Shown in pieces: positions 33,941 through 45,564 of a stretch of DNA of 64,000 nucleotides. Numbering within the stretch: position 1 is the stretch's first letter; the number at the start of each line of letters is the position of its first letter. Below the pieces are notes generated by a model. That model was not told the origin of the DNA, did not search any database, and saw nothing but the letters and a program-made list of their open reading frames with translations. Origin of the DNA: Siphonodentalium dalli (Eukaryota; Mollusca; Scaphopoda; Gadilida; Siphonodentaliidae); assembly GCA_032622095.1 (NCBI GenBank), contig CP136066.1, forward strand, positions 169,146,664 to 169,210,663. Direction: 5' to 3'. The translations under genes and the position numbers were made by a program.

Positions 33941-35172
33941 TGCACTGACACATAGAACACATCATCAGAATAGCAGAAGACGTCCGACTATCCCTAGGAA
34001 AAAACTGGACAACAGGCGCAGTCTTCCTAGACGTAGAAAAAGCCTTCGACTCAGTATGGCACGACGGCCTCCGATACAAGATCAGCCACCTCAACCTTGC
34101 AAGAAAATACACACGCCTCATCTCCTCATTCCTAAAAGACCGTCAACTCAGCGTCCGCATCAACAACGAAACATCAAACCCAGTCCACCTACGCGCCGGA
34201 ACACCACAAGGATCAGTACTAAGCCCACTCCTCTTCTTAATCTACGCCAACGACCTACCCATAGACAAGAGAAACAACGTTGAAATATCACAGTTCGCCG
34301 ACGACCTAGGACTCTGGACGACTCATACAAACCCTCGAATCCTACAGAAAAGACTACAAAAGACACTCGACGACCTATCAACATGGTGCTCAAAATGGAG
34401 AATTAAACTCAACGCCAAAAAGACCCAACTCATCATATTCCACAGAAGAAAAACAACACAATCCATCGACATCAAGATAGACAACGAGACAATCCAACCA
34501 TCCAACCAAGCGATCCTACTAGGAATAACACTAGACCAGCAAATGACCTTCATCCCTCACATCAACAAGATAGCCGATAAAGCTCGAAAAAGAACAAATC
34601 TACTACGATGCCTCCTGGGAACAGACTGGGGAACCAACAGCCAAACCCTCATCAACCTCTACCAAATCTACGTCCGACCAGTCATGGAGTACGGTGCTGC
34701 CGTCCTCACAGCAGCCCCAAAGACATACATTGAAAAACTACAGAAAGTCCAAAACCTAGCCCTCCGCATCGCGCTCCGCCAACCACCATGGACACCGATC
34801 AACGCCCTCCACGACGCAGCGAACATACCTACAATCAAGCAAAGACTGACGGATCTCAGAAACATGACACTATCCCGACTAGACAACAGCCCACTCCTCC
34901 TAGAACTACAAGTCAGAAATCAACTACTCACCACGAAAAAGACAAAGTCCATCCTACAACTAGACGCAACAGACAGACCCATATAACCTCGACAGCACAT
35001 GACGACTCCACCATGCTTCCGCCGCTTTGCCTCCAACCACAGTAACCACGACAGCCACAAGATCGATCCCCATCGAACATATCAAGAAAGGGTGAAGGGA
35101 CTTGCACACTGCAGTCCGACCATCCTACCCGGCCTTCGGCCGGAAACGACTCAACAACAACTGCACTGACAC
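33941..35172 (+). mobile_element. jockey-like LINE (LINE-J) block present only in copy 2
   Basis: A 1221-bp block bounded by TGCACTGACAC at 33941-33951 and 35162-35172; copy 1 has a single TGCACTGACAC at 20698-20708. It contains most of a reverse transcriptase frame, then a 3' region with CCACCATGCTTCCGCCGCTTTGCC and one GGGTGAAGGGACTTGCAC terminal unit. The bounding repeat could be a target duplication, or the remnant of recombination between LINE terminal units, since those units themselves end in TGCACTGACA. Confidence 0.88.
33949..34986 (+). CDS. LINE reverse transcriptase, 5'-truncated
   Basis: The frame is open for 345 codons, beginning right at the 11-bp boundary (an in-frame TGA lies just before it), and ends at 34986. 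It shows VFLDVEKAFDSVWHDGL (finger/palm motif with the first catalytic Asp), GTPQGSVLSPLLFLIYANDLP and FADD at 34294-34305 (the catalytic Asp pair; jockey-type F rather than Y). The thumb and C-terminal region follow (NAKKTQLIIFHRR, then VRPVMEYGAAVL). The endonuclease and the first part of the polymerase domain are missing. Codon usage is strongly C-ending and the DNA is more GC-rich than its surroundings. No stop or frameshift has accumulated, so insertion is recent. Confidence 0.92.
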   Translation, partial: HIEHIIRIAEDVRLSLGKNWTTGAVFLDVEKAFDSVWHDGLRYKISHLNLARKYTRLISSFLKDRQLSVRINNETSNPVHLRAGTPQGSVLSPLLFLIYANDLPIDKRNNVEISQFADDLGLWTTHTNPRILQKRLQKTLDDLSTWCSKWRIKLNAKKTQLIIFHRRKTTQSIDIKIDNETIQPSNQAILLGITLDQQMTFIPHINKIADKARKRTNLLRCLLGTDWGTNSQTLINLYQIYVRPVMEYGAAVLTAAPKTYIEKLQKVQNLALRIALRQPPWTPINALHDAANIPTIKQRLTDLRNMTLSRLDNSPLLLELQVRNQLLTTKKTKSILQLDATDRPI

Positions 35173-35530
35173 CGTCAACCAAGCCAACCAACAGCCAAAT
35201 CCAACAGCCTCGACTCCTCCACCACGCTTCCACTGCTTTGCCTCCAAATACAACAGCCTCAACAACCGATTTTCATCGAAGAATTAAAGAAAGGGTGAAG
35301 GGAACTGCACAATGCATTCCGACCATCCTAACCGGCCTGCGGCCGGAAACTACACTACACGGGTGCACTGACAAGGGTGAAGGGAACTGCACAATGCATT
35401 CCGACCATCCTAACCGGCCTGCGGCCGGAAACTACACAACAAGGGTGCACTGACAGAACTGTGAAGGGACCTGCAAAATGCAGTCCGACCATCCAACCCG
35501 GCCTTCGACTGGAAACGAGTCGACTGCAGT
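35173..35530 (+). mobile_element. nested LINE-J 3' ends, copy 2
   Basis: Counterpart of 20709-21065, with GGGTGAAGGGAACTGCAC units at about 35293 and 35375 and a diverged unit after 35460. It lies directly behind the reverse transcriptase block, so at least three terminal units of one LINE family are stacked in the same orientation. Confidence 0.75.
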
Positions 35531-36984
35531 GGCAGTAAGATACAGTGTGCGTCCAGACTTATGTGTGTGTTTTACATGTTCGTGTAGACATTCTATAATA
35601 TAGGACGTTAGAGAATAATAATGTGCGATGATGTTCAATAAGGTGCGATAATGTTCAATAATGATGTATATACAGTTAATATCTCACAGTTTGGAAGATA
35701 CCTTCCGGATTCGTTGAACTAGAAATATCAACTGACATTGACGCTGAAACTTTCTGATTTTCGTCGGGATCCGGTGATGGCGCAAAACAAAAGTGTGATT
35801 TGTAGCCGAGATAACGTTGACTTCAGTGCGTTGGGTGTCCAGGACTCATAACAGGTAAGTGGTCTCCAAACCATCGAAATTGTTTTTTTCTTATACATGT
35901 ACATGTATGCCGTTCTCATTTGTTAAGGTGCCACAACCTTTCGGGAACGAGCACATATGTAGTAAGTTTATACATTTCGCAATCGAATTGCCTTTCCACA
36001 CACCCTATGTTAAACCGTTTAGCAGATCATTTTAGTTCGTGGTATGTCAAAGACTTCGAACAGGACAGGGGTCCGAAAAACAGTGAAATTCGCCTTTCAT
36101 ATCTGCCAGCGATTAATTCAAAGTATCCCAGACTCCCATGATTCGGGAACCTGATTTATCTCGTTACATCACATTTGTGAACGTTTTTTTTTATTATCTA
36201 CCGCTTTTGCGATACCGGAACACTATTGTTGTTTTTTGTTGGGGACACGTTTTTATTATCTACCGCTTTTGTTGGGATACAGGAGCATGAACGCTATTTA
36301 TTAGAGCATGTCCTTTTTTCTGGACTGAGAACAATTCGAACATGTTAAAACTTCCTCTTTTGGATCTCTCACTTGTTGTTGTTTTTGTTGCGGACATGGT
36401 TTCATTGGACCAAGATATCAATTGAATATATCTCTACCTTAGACGTGATTGGTTGTTCTGACGCTTTGGTCGAATGCTATCCACGATCAGACATGGGAAG
36501 TTGTGTTCTGCATCCATTGAAATTTTCAGACAATTTGGTCTCATTGAGCTGGGACGAGCTGGCCCGTTTCCAAAATATTATATAATATGTATAACATTGA
36601 TTGATGCACAACATACAGCCGCCTGGGTATCTATTACACACATCTTTATTATTCGGTATCATCTGACTGCAGCCACGGGCTCAATCTATTTCCAGTCGGC
36701 ATTCATATTCACACATGCAGTCTCATTGGTAAGAGATGCAAACTATTGTCACACAAGCTGTGAATCTGGCCAAAGTTGGATTATATTACTGAAGTCGGAT
36801 TGCATAATTATGTAGAATAGTATCGAATTTCGTTTTGTATTGATCATATGTACTGACCAGCCTAACATTTATTATACTTACCCGAAATTTGGTTATTATT
36901 ATACTTACCAGATTCTTTGGTTTGGGTCTTATTGGCTCGGGTGGCGTTTCTAGTTGGACGAATTTGGGACATCTGGTTATCGCC
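35531..36984. other. unique spacer left of MULE copy 2
   Basis: Counterpart of 21066-22520; no gene recognised. Confidence 0.4.
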
Positions 36985-36993
36985 CATATTTTC

Positions 36994-39900
36994 GATGGTC
37001 ACTAAAAAGAGTACCCCGGCCCCGACTCGGAGAAAATGTGTACTCGGAAGATATATGTTGCATATATTTTCTACTTTATGGAAAAACAAATTTCTTTTGC
37101 TAAATTATATGCTACTATGCCAATTTATTCAATATATGATAAAAATTTTACCGAAAAAATTACTAACATACTTTTTAATAGCATTTTTACTTCGAAAACA
37201 CACTAAAAAGTGTACTCCAGGAAAAAGTGTACCCGAGCTAAATCTTGAATTTCACGCTTCACTATCCACTTCACAAACATTAAATGTTGTACAATACTCG
37301 TAACAGGTCGTAGAAATATATTGGTGATATGAATTAATTATTTTATGCAGTGAAACATATTCAATTCTCACATTTGCCGTGGTGTCAACAAATGTCATAC
37401 TCCGGCCCGACGCCGACTCGGGGGAAATTGTGTACTCGGAAGACATATGATATAATTGTATCACTATTATACGAATAATTTATTATTTCAACGTCGGGGT
37501 TTTTAAATTCAGTGTCTTTTGGTTCATTTTAACTCCCCTCATCCTTTATCTGGGCTTGGGACCAGCAGACTTCGTGGAAGTCAGGCGGATTTAAAGTTTT
37601 TGTTTTTGTTTTTGTCTTTTTTTTTAAAGACACATGTATCATCGAACTGTTACACGTTATAAGTTATACTATGCTGGGAGTACCAGCTAGAGTTCTCATT
37701 ACTGAACATCGGAGGACAAGAATAACAGCAAGAGCTTTAAATATATTCTACGGGAAAAGTGTTACTTTAAAACATCATAACTACCGTCAGTGGTAGATTA
37801 CATAAAGATAAATTTTAGGGATTACTCTATATAGGCCTAGTACTCTTAAGGAGAAAGCGTGTGGCCCTGAAAAGGCCCTTTTTAATCTTGGTTTAGACTT
37901 TCATCTTCATCTGAAATGATAAAATTGAACACGATTAATAGCTCCACCTGAAATTAAACGTGAAATTAACATTGTTTTAATACTATAAACAGGCTTATCA
38001 TTATAATGACATGATCATATTCTTACTGATGTCTTGCTCGTTTTCCGATATTTTTTACCAATTAAGGATGTCCACGTTCAGCGCGGGTCACTAACGGTGA
38101 CTCGATCCGAGGTGAGTTGGGCATCAGTAGAATTACACTAGTCTGACTACACGTCAATAGAACCATGCAGTCACATGTGTATGATTCATCATGTCATTAT
38201 ACCATACATCATAGCAATAAGGCTGAGTTATCATTTAATTCAAACGGAACAGCTCTTGCATTTATAATTATTTGGATCACTTGTACATATATGGTGAACC
38301 CATGTATCACATTCTTCTGCAGAACATTCTACCATGTCATCGAATATATTAGGCAAACGGCATGTGGATGCTGACAATTTGTTATTAAATGCACTATCAT
38401 ACAGTCTAACTTGGCCGTCACTTTTTTTTGTTGAGAGTACCCAGTGGCTGGTTCCGGTGTGGTGTATTTGGGCACTGCGCTCACCTGTTGGCTGGAATCT
38501 CAAGCTGTAGTTCCATTTTTCATTCGCATCATCATAAACTGGAGCTAACCCAGTATGGAACTGTTCTTTTGTTATCTGCATGGCGAAGTTGACTATCTCG
38601 CTGCATAATTCCTCGTTGTTTACTATTTTGTTACGGTGCGACTGTCTCAGAAATTGTTGGCCGTTTTTAATCCAGATTGAGTCTACATCTTCCACATACT
38701 TACTAGAATCTTCTGGTCCTGTTGTCTGGTCGATTGTTTCTTCCGCTATGACCGAAAGATCGATAACTGTGTTCTTTACAGCACTTCCAAACTTCTCAAC
38801 TTTTTCTTTGATTTTGCTGCCGAATGTTTTTTCCTGATTCACTTGTGTCGGGCATCGGTGTTGAACAAAGTGGAGTTGCAATGATAGAATCTGGTGCAGG
38901 TTTGACACACCTCTCAACGTCTTCTTTGTCGCAAGGACGTGGGCATTCTTGTTTGGTTTCTTTCTGTTATTTCTCGTCAATTGTGTTAGGTTGTATACTT
39001 TCGGCATATTATTGTCGTCATCGCACTTCATTCCAACACTCAACTTGGCAGCCACGATGTGCCAACAAATACCCAAGGCAGGACATACACATTTTTCGTT
39101 AGGGAACAATGTCACTGTATATTTATCACCTTTTGACCCATTGACGACAAACGCACCCGCTTGTGGACAACTGAACACGTTGTTTTGGTCTACTGCGCGT
39201 TGGGCGAGAGCATGTTGTGAGGAGATCGGCCTAATGTGTACATCGTCTTCAGCATCTGTTGATTCTTCTTCGTCTTCTGAATCGCGCGTTTGTTGTTTTG
39301 CTGATATTGTGTGTTTCATTTGTCCTTTTACGAAGGCGACAATATCAGCTGGCTTGATTATATCGTCGGGCATCACAACTGTCTCTGGGTCTCGAATGTG
39401 GTGTCTATGTTGTGTTTTTAGTTCATAGTCCCCGACATCACAGAAACCTCTCATCAGTTCAAGCACATGAAACTTTTGTAAGAAATGAAGTGCCAGAACA
39501 ACCGAGTCCATAGGCACTTGCTTCCAATCTAATAGATCCTTGTACACATAGTTGAATCCTTTGTTTGTTATTCCAGAATGATGGTTATATATCCCAAGTT
39601 CTTCCAGAACAAACCTTCAGCAATGCTCTTGGATGGACTGCTTTATGTTGGCATTGCAATGTTCGAGGAAGGATGCACTCCAGTTGACACTTAATGCTGC
39701 TACCATATCGTCAAACTCTTGTTGAGTTTCGCAACGGAGAAGACTGTAAATATCAGTGCAATAGACAGCCACATCATCACCTTTACCGCCGTGCTTTCGC
39801 ACCCAAACTTTTATGTCACTCTTTATATGGTTCCAACAGAAGACGAGCTTTGCGTTTGGAACAAAATTGGATATCGCATTTGAGAAGGCACTTTCTCTGT

Positions 39901-41501
39901 CCGTAATTATTATTGGTCGTCCGGTGGTCATGTGTGGAACAGCAGCAACCATTTCTCTCCAGAAAGTGTCGTGAGTTTTCTGTGTTTTTCGTTCGTGTAT
40001 GATAAATGACACTGGGAAGCACATCTTTCCTTTGAAAAATGGATGTTTCACTACCAGTGCCGAAACGAAAAAGTCACCAAGATTGAATGTAGTATCATAC
40101 GACAATACAACTATCTCGTCGCCACCTGCTGCTAAGAGGCGATTTAACTCAATTAGAATGTCTTTGTCTGCAACAACAAGTCTAAGCTCTGGGTATACTG
40201 AATATTCTAAAACAAAACTATCAAGTGAATAGGCGAGCACAAGTGTATTGTACGCCGCATCGTGTGATATTTTCCTCTCTTTTGTAGCTAAATAGCGCCG
40301 ATTTTCTACCTGCTTTCTATTTTTTGCATTCTTGATACCTTGTTCTGCTATTGTGATGTTGGATGCGGTCACGCTGTCTCTGTATATCTTGGCTGGCTCA
40401 CGGTCTACACTCTGCGATTTCAAAGACGACAGCGTTGATTTTAACGTTCGCTTGTGTGGCTGTTCTGTCTGTTTCGCATTTCCATGTGGGCGATCGACGT
40501 AAACTGTCTCGTCGCCTATGTAGTGGACCAATGCCAATTCGTCATGCAGAGAGTTGTAGATTACACGTTTAAAACGTGTGTCGCCGACAGCATCTTTAGC
40601 GGAGCCTTTTATTCTATAATCACGACGAATCATTACAGGGTCGTTTTTTGGAACTCTTTTACCGCCTTTGTTCACCCACATGTACTGGTCACATGTTGCA
40701 TCTTGTTGGCTATTGAGTAGATATATCTCACCACCTCGAGGTTTTAATGGCGGCGTCGCAGAGACATTTTCTAAGGATGGATTCTTTAAAATCTCGATAA
40801 CTTCACGGAAATCTAATAGATCTCTCCTTGTGTCATATATAGACACAGTCATTGTAACAGTATATTAAATTTGAATATACTTGATAAGGATTTACGTGCG
40901 TACCCACGCTTAGCCTGAGCGGTAAACAATTGAAAATAATTAGCACTTACTTGGGAGCAAACTTGTCGCTGCCTACCAGGTTCGCTGTCGAGTCACGAAT
41001 GATGATGATAAACTTGATAATGACGACTGGGTGTTTTATATAGAGAAATGTTTCTAACGAAAGATTAAATGTAACATATTTTAGTGAAACAAAATGTAAT
41101 ATGAGTGACTATATAACACCAAACGACAGGGCGAATTACGACATATCAAACTTGTCACATAGGGCCTTCATAATGTGTTTTATTGGGTAAACAATCATGC
41201 ATGTGCTGACAGAAGTATAAGAGAATACGAAAGCAAACCTTATGCGTGATAGATTATAAACGTGAAATTCAAGATTTAGCTCGGGTACACTTTTTCCTGG
41301 AGTACACTTTTTAGTGTGTTTTCGAAGTAAAAATGCTATTAAAAAGTATGTTAGTAATTTTTTCGGTAAATTTTTTATCACATATTGAATAAATTGGCAT
41401 AGTAGCATATAATTTAGCAAAAGATATGTAACATATATCTTCCGAGTACACATTTTCTCCGAGTCGGAGCCGGGGCCGGAGTACACTTTTTAGTGACCAT
41501 C
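36994..41501 (-). mobile_element. complete MULE-type DNA transposon, copy 2
   Basis: 4508 bp, one base shorter than copy 1 (GGAAAAACAAAT against GGAAAAAACAAAT near 37080). CATATTTTC lies at 36985-36993 and 41502-41510. The flanks match copy 1, so it arose by segmental duplication and not by a second transposition. Confidence 0.93.
38240..40852 (-). pseudogene. MULE transposase, copy 2, same in-frame TGA
   Basis: The counterpart of 23777-26389, with the TGA at the same codon (39619-39617). Two amino-acid differences are visible in the C-terminal half: SSKCVED to SSKYVED and STKESDG to STKKSDG. Both copies lack the acidic residue at the third catalytic position and the cysteine half of the Ulp1-like domain, so those changes predate the duplication. 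Confidence 0.9.
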
Positions 41502-41833
41502 CATATTTTCCTCTACAGTAGTTGCCCTTGTTGACTTGACCACGTTGTCGAGACCTTGATGTTTTATGTCCAGCCTATACAGCTTTTTGAAACTACACGA
41601 AATAAGCCGATATAGGGATTATTTGAATCTGAATTAAGCTCTATGTGAACCTAAATGGGACATACGAACAGTCGTATATCAATTTATTTCAACTCGAAAT
41701 AAGCTCATGAAAAGTCAGAATTTAATATACTTGTTTCGTCAACACGACGTACCAGATGAACGCTCTTTATAATGTGTTTTCACTGCGACCCGCGCCATTC
41801 AACGAAATGACGGATAAAAGTCCTGTCTGGAGC

Positions 41834-42649
41834 TTATTTCAGAATAAAATGATTTTCTTTATTTACGAATGGGTGGTATTGGACTAAGTTCTCAACTTGT
41901 TGAACATGATATGCAAGGTTGCGGCGATTTCCTTCAACGTTGTCGTTTTTTATCTCTTGTTGATATTTGATGTTCTGCACTTGATTTCGGGCCTTGGGGC
42001 TGAGTAGACATCTTCTTCCTCGTTGACCAGTTTTCGATATACTTGATGTGGCTGTCGATGCTTGTTTTTGTCCATTTTGTCCATAGCTGCTTTAGGCATC
42101 CTGACATAATCCGCAGACAGTTTAGTACTGTTCCCATGTGGCGCTGCTCCCGGAAATTTACCGATATATTCAATCATTGCACGTTTCTTGATTGACAGGT
42201 ACTCGTGATCGATCCAAGTTATTCTTGTTGTTTGGCAACGGTTGTCCGGTTATCGGCGGTTTAGATTCTCCAGTGATTAAATCAGTGTAAATTTTCGAAA
42301 TATCAGCATCATTGTCATACTTTCTGTTTGGCAACGGTTGTCCGGTTATCGGTGGTGTAGATTCTACAGTGATTAAATCATTGTCATTGTTCGAAATATC
42401 AGCATCGTTGTCACGTGCAACAAGTATAAAAATTGGTAGAATCGCTGGTAGAATCGTCACTGAGTCCCTCAACTATATATATATTGTTGTGTCAAAATCG
42501 TTGTCAATATAAACGATTGGTGCTACAATCGTTGTATCGATGGACGGAACGAAACGTACTCCTCTGGTCACTGGTCGGTTGGCTGGTTGGGGCGTAGGAT
42601 ATTCCGGTTTTTCCAGTATTGTTGGATCAATGACTTGTGGCGTAGACAT
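41834..42649 (-). pseudogene. second MULE transposase relic, copy 2
   Basis: Counterpart of 27371-28186 with the same internal TAG, overlapping frames and frameshift. Confidence 0.6.
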
Positions 42650-42737
42650 GTTGCTCGGCTTGTCCTTATTTTGCAGAACGACGAAGTGAGTGATATAATA
42701 ATGTCCCTAAAAAGAAAGATATATTACATTTGAGATT

Positions 42738-43400
42738 ACAAATAATACTCAATTTGTTATTCCCGCCCCAGGCTAAAAGGAGAGACGATTCGGTCGAATC
42801 ATCCCGACCGAATCTTATGCCGACCGAACCAAGCTCATTGAACAGTTATCTCCCATTCGGGACTTTCTGTATTATCATGTGACTTTCGGTGCTATCGAAG
42901 ACTTTCGGTAGTGCAAGGGACTTCGGTGTTAAGGACAACCCGTTCTACAAGAACCTATGGAAATAGTTAGGTCCTATATGAACCTATTTGCACGAGCATA
43001 TATTGTTAGTTCTGCTCTAATGTATACTGTGTATAGACGACGGTTGACGTGGGTGGGTATGACGGTGTTAGCCCTATTTGAATGGGCCATTGTTGCTTAC
43101 TATCACCGTCGCTCGGAAAGATGCACTGAAGTGAACGGATCTGAATTAATACATAATTCGGATCTCATACATGATTTGAATTTCATCTGGTTGTAACACA
43201 GTTTATAGCATGTAATCGCCGAATCGTAGTTTTTAGTTTGAAGATTGTTGTAATGATAGTTGGGACCGGCTGAATATATTCATCAAAAAGATATTGCCCT
43301 TAAATGTGTGAGGTGAAAGTACCCACCTATTCTCCAAATCCAAATGTCTGACTAAATCAGATTCAAACGATGACACACAGCAATATATAAAATGATATTA
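42738..43400. other. spacer right of the duplication
   Basis: Contains clustered CGACCGAATC-type short repeats near 42790-42835 and an unrecognised 79-codon plus-strand frame (42957-43196) with two hydrophobic stretches. I do not consider that frame supported. Confidence 0.4.
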
Positions 43401-43823
43401 AATCTTGAACAATAACATATTTGTTATCGTTTGTTACAATACTAGTTTTGATTAGTGCATAATCAGACATACCAAATTCGTAAAAACTGTTGGCAATAAC
43501 ACATACTGCATGATATTCAATCTCATGGCTATTTACTTTATTTGTTTCCTTTGATGCACGTTCAGGAAATCAAACCAATGCAGGTTTATCTCCGAAAAAA
43601 CATTTTCAATAATGTTTTTATTTCTTTCTACAACATATCCAGTGTAAATTAAATTCGCGTTTTTTTGGACACATTCGGTCCAAATGAGTCGTGGCAAATC
43701 ATAAGTTGGTGGTTTTCGGTCAACGATTTTGGTAATGCATTTCCACTTGAATCCTTTAAATAAAGCATGCTTCCCTTCGAAGCGCATCAACCAATTATGT
43801 CGGAGTGGTCCAAATGTCAGCAT
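43401..43823 (-). pseudogene. C-terminal exon(s) of an FGPL...KH..FK family gene, copy D
   Basis: The minus strand has an acceptor CCTGTCTTTTCAG followed by MLTFGPLRHNWLMRFEGKHA, a signature I know from uncharacterised, often multicopy proteins of fish, molluscs and cnidarians. The first frame stops at 43533. In another frame the sequence continues FPERAS...YHAVCVIANSFYEFGMSDYA to about 43401, so a frameshift or intron separates the parts. A homologous copy is at 62523-62979. Function is unknown; the family may be transposon-derived. Confidence 0.6.
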
Positions 43824-44044
43824 CTGAAAAGACAGGTGCAGAAGAAAGTGCACTTTTGGTGTAACTGAAGCATGAGGATATCACTGTTGGAATTGTGCAT
43901 GGTTAGATGATATGAATTGTTCCAGATAGCCCACTGTCAACAACGTTACTTCGGGTGAAGTTACCTGGATCAGTTAGACAAATAAATTCCACTTTGAGTA
44001 GCCGTCGGGTATCTTTTTCCCATCATGAAAGGTTATGCACAAAG

Positions 44045-45545
44045 TCTTTACTGCACCCGATTTTGTTTGTCCTCGTTATACATTGTTTTTCTGTTGCCAC
44101 TGGGATCATTGGTGATTTTGCAACATCACAAGGCCGATTCGCAAAAGCAACTCCTTTGAATCCAACAATCCAGTGGGATGCTGGTGTCAGGACACAAAGC
44201 CAATAGAGAGCCCATTATTGTCTTGTTATTATTGTTTACACATATATTTATGCCTTCCGTCGACAAAACTTATGAAATATTTCAGAAGGATTCCAGTTCC
44301 ATATTTTCGAACAGCCTTGGTCTTACTGATCTCAAGAAGTTGTATGCTAGTTTGATATGTATATTGGCGGAATATTCACAAGCGTGCAGTAAATAGTTAT
44401 GTTGTGTCTTTTTACATTGTTCCAATTGTATTCACAATCTCAATGTCATCTGTATACATAACAATATACAGAGCCTTATTGTGTTCTTTCCGAATAAATC
44501 GTACTGAGAAATATACCTGCCATCACTGATGTCGCTCGTTGTGTTAACGTTAGTGTGAGGTGAACATATAGAGGCCCAAACCACCGGCAGTCAGAGATAC
44601 AATTGTTCCAGATTTTTTCCGGAAGGGAACAACATATTGATAAATATTTTCTGAGTATTTTCCCATTCACACCATGCATGTATGATGGCAAGAATAAATT
44701 ACTTCAGGTTAGATATAGCCGAAATATCCCTTTTACAATTTGAGACGCTTATGTTGAGTTTATAAACATTCGAAGCTGCCACCGTTTCTGCCATCCATTA
44801 CGGTGTCACTTCCACTAATATCACGATGCTCGAGATCATATATGATCCTCGGGTTGAAAGCACTGATATGATGAGACATGATATCGGGTGTGGTTGAAAT
44901 AACACTTTGCAGAGCTTCCTATGCAAGTTGGTGTTTGGTTTCCAAAGATAATAGATCGGCATCACTGTATGAAATTAAAACAGTCTGATTGATAGACTAT
45001 GTTATTTGACATTATGGATGTCACTAGGATGATTCATCAGTGAGACGCAATGTGGGAAGTTGTCATAAGTTATAGGCGAAGCGGAACATCTAGCCGACTT
45101 TGAACAAGAGATTTAACTCTATTAAAGTAGCACCTATTATCCATATTTATGTTCAGTTGCGTGAGTCGCAGTTGATGTGTGAACCCGATTTTATGAAGGG
45201 TTTTCGTTATGTGAGTTGTTCTCATTTGTTTCATGTTACATTGTAAGTTCTCTGATGTGTCGGGTGTTGGTGGGTTAGTTTGAGGAACCGCGCTATTTTG
45301 AACTCGATTTCTGCAGCAAGAAATCTGAACGATTCGAAACAAACAAATCAGGACAGAATGGGTAGCTTCACACATAGACTGTGGTGGAACCAGTACAGGG
45401 TCTAGAGTGTCCGTGAGTTAAATCCAAGCTGGGATTTCCCTTAAACTGCTTGACAACGACACAGCCCTGTATATTCTTTTAAATATCATATTGTGATTAC
45501 CAAGTTGCTACCCCTGATCAAGCTATAATTCTGAAAAACTAAATT
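44045..45545. repeat. tandem segment D1 (~1.5 kb)
   Basis: Begins near CGTTATACATTGTTTTTCTGTTG and contains TTCAGAAGGATTCCAGTTCC and GAGACGCAATGTGGGAAG blocks. These recur in the same order at 45565-46880 with an internal deletion of about 150 bp. The first part recurs at 63510-64000. A minus-strand frame at the equivalent of 63551-63838 is open only in that third copy. No function is recognised. Confidence 0.7.
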
Positions 45546-45564
45546 ATCAAACCTTTGTTTATGT

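Larger units (their letters stand above)
28280..42737. repeat. tandem segmental duplication, copy 2
   Basis: Near-identical to 16208-28279 but 2.4 kb longer because of two LINE blocks (29120-30295 and 33941-35161). After 42737 the sequences diverge (copy 1 continues TAAAAATGG, copy 2 ACAAATAAT). It starts in the middle of the 812-bp element, so only that element's last 130 bases are present at 28280-28409. Satellite remnants lie at 28410-28514 and 31671-32091. Confidence 0.95.

Noticed and set aside
36994-41501. Second MULE as an independent insertion
   Set aside because: Flanks and target duplication are identical to copy 1, so it was carried by the segmental duplication.
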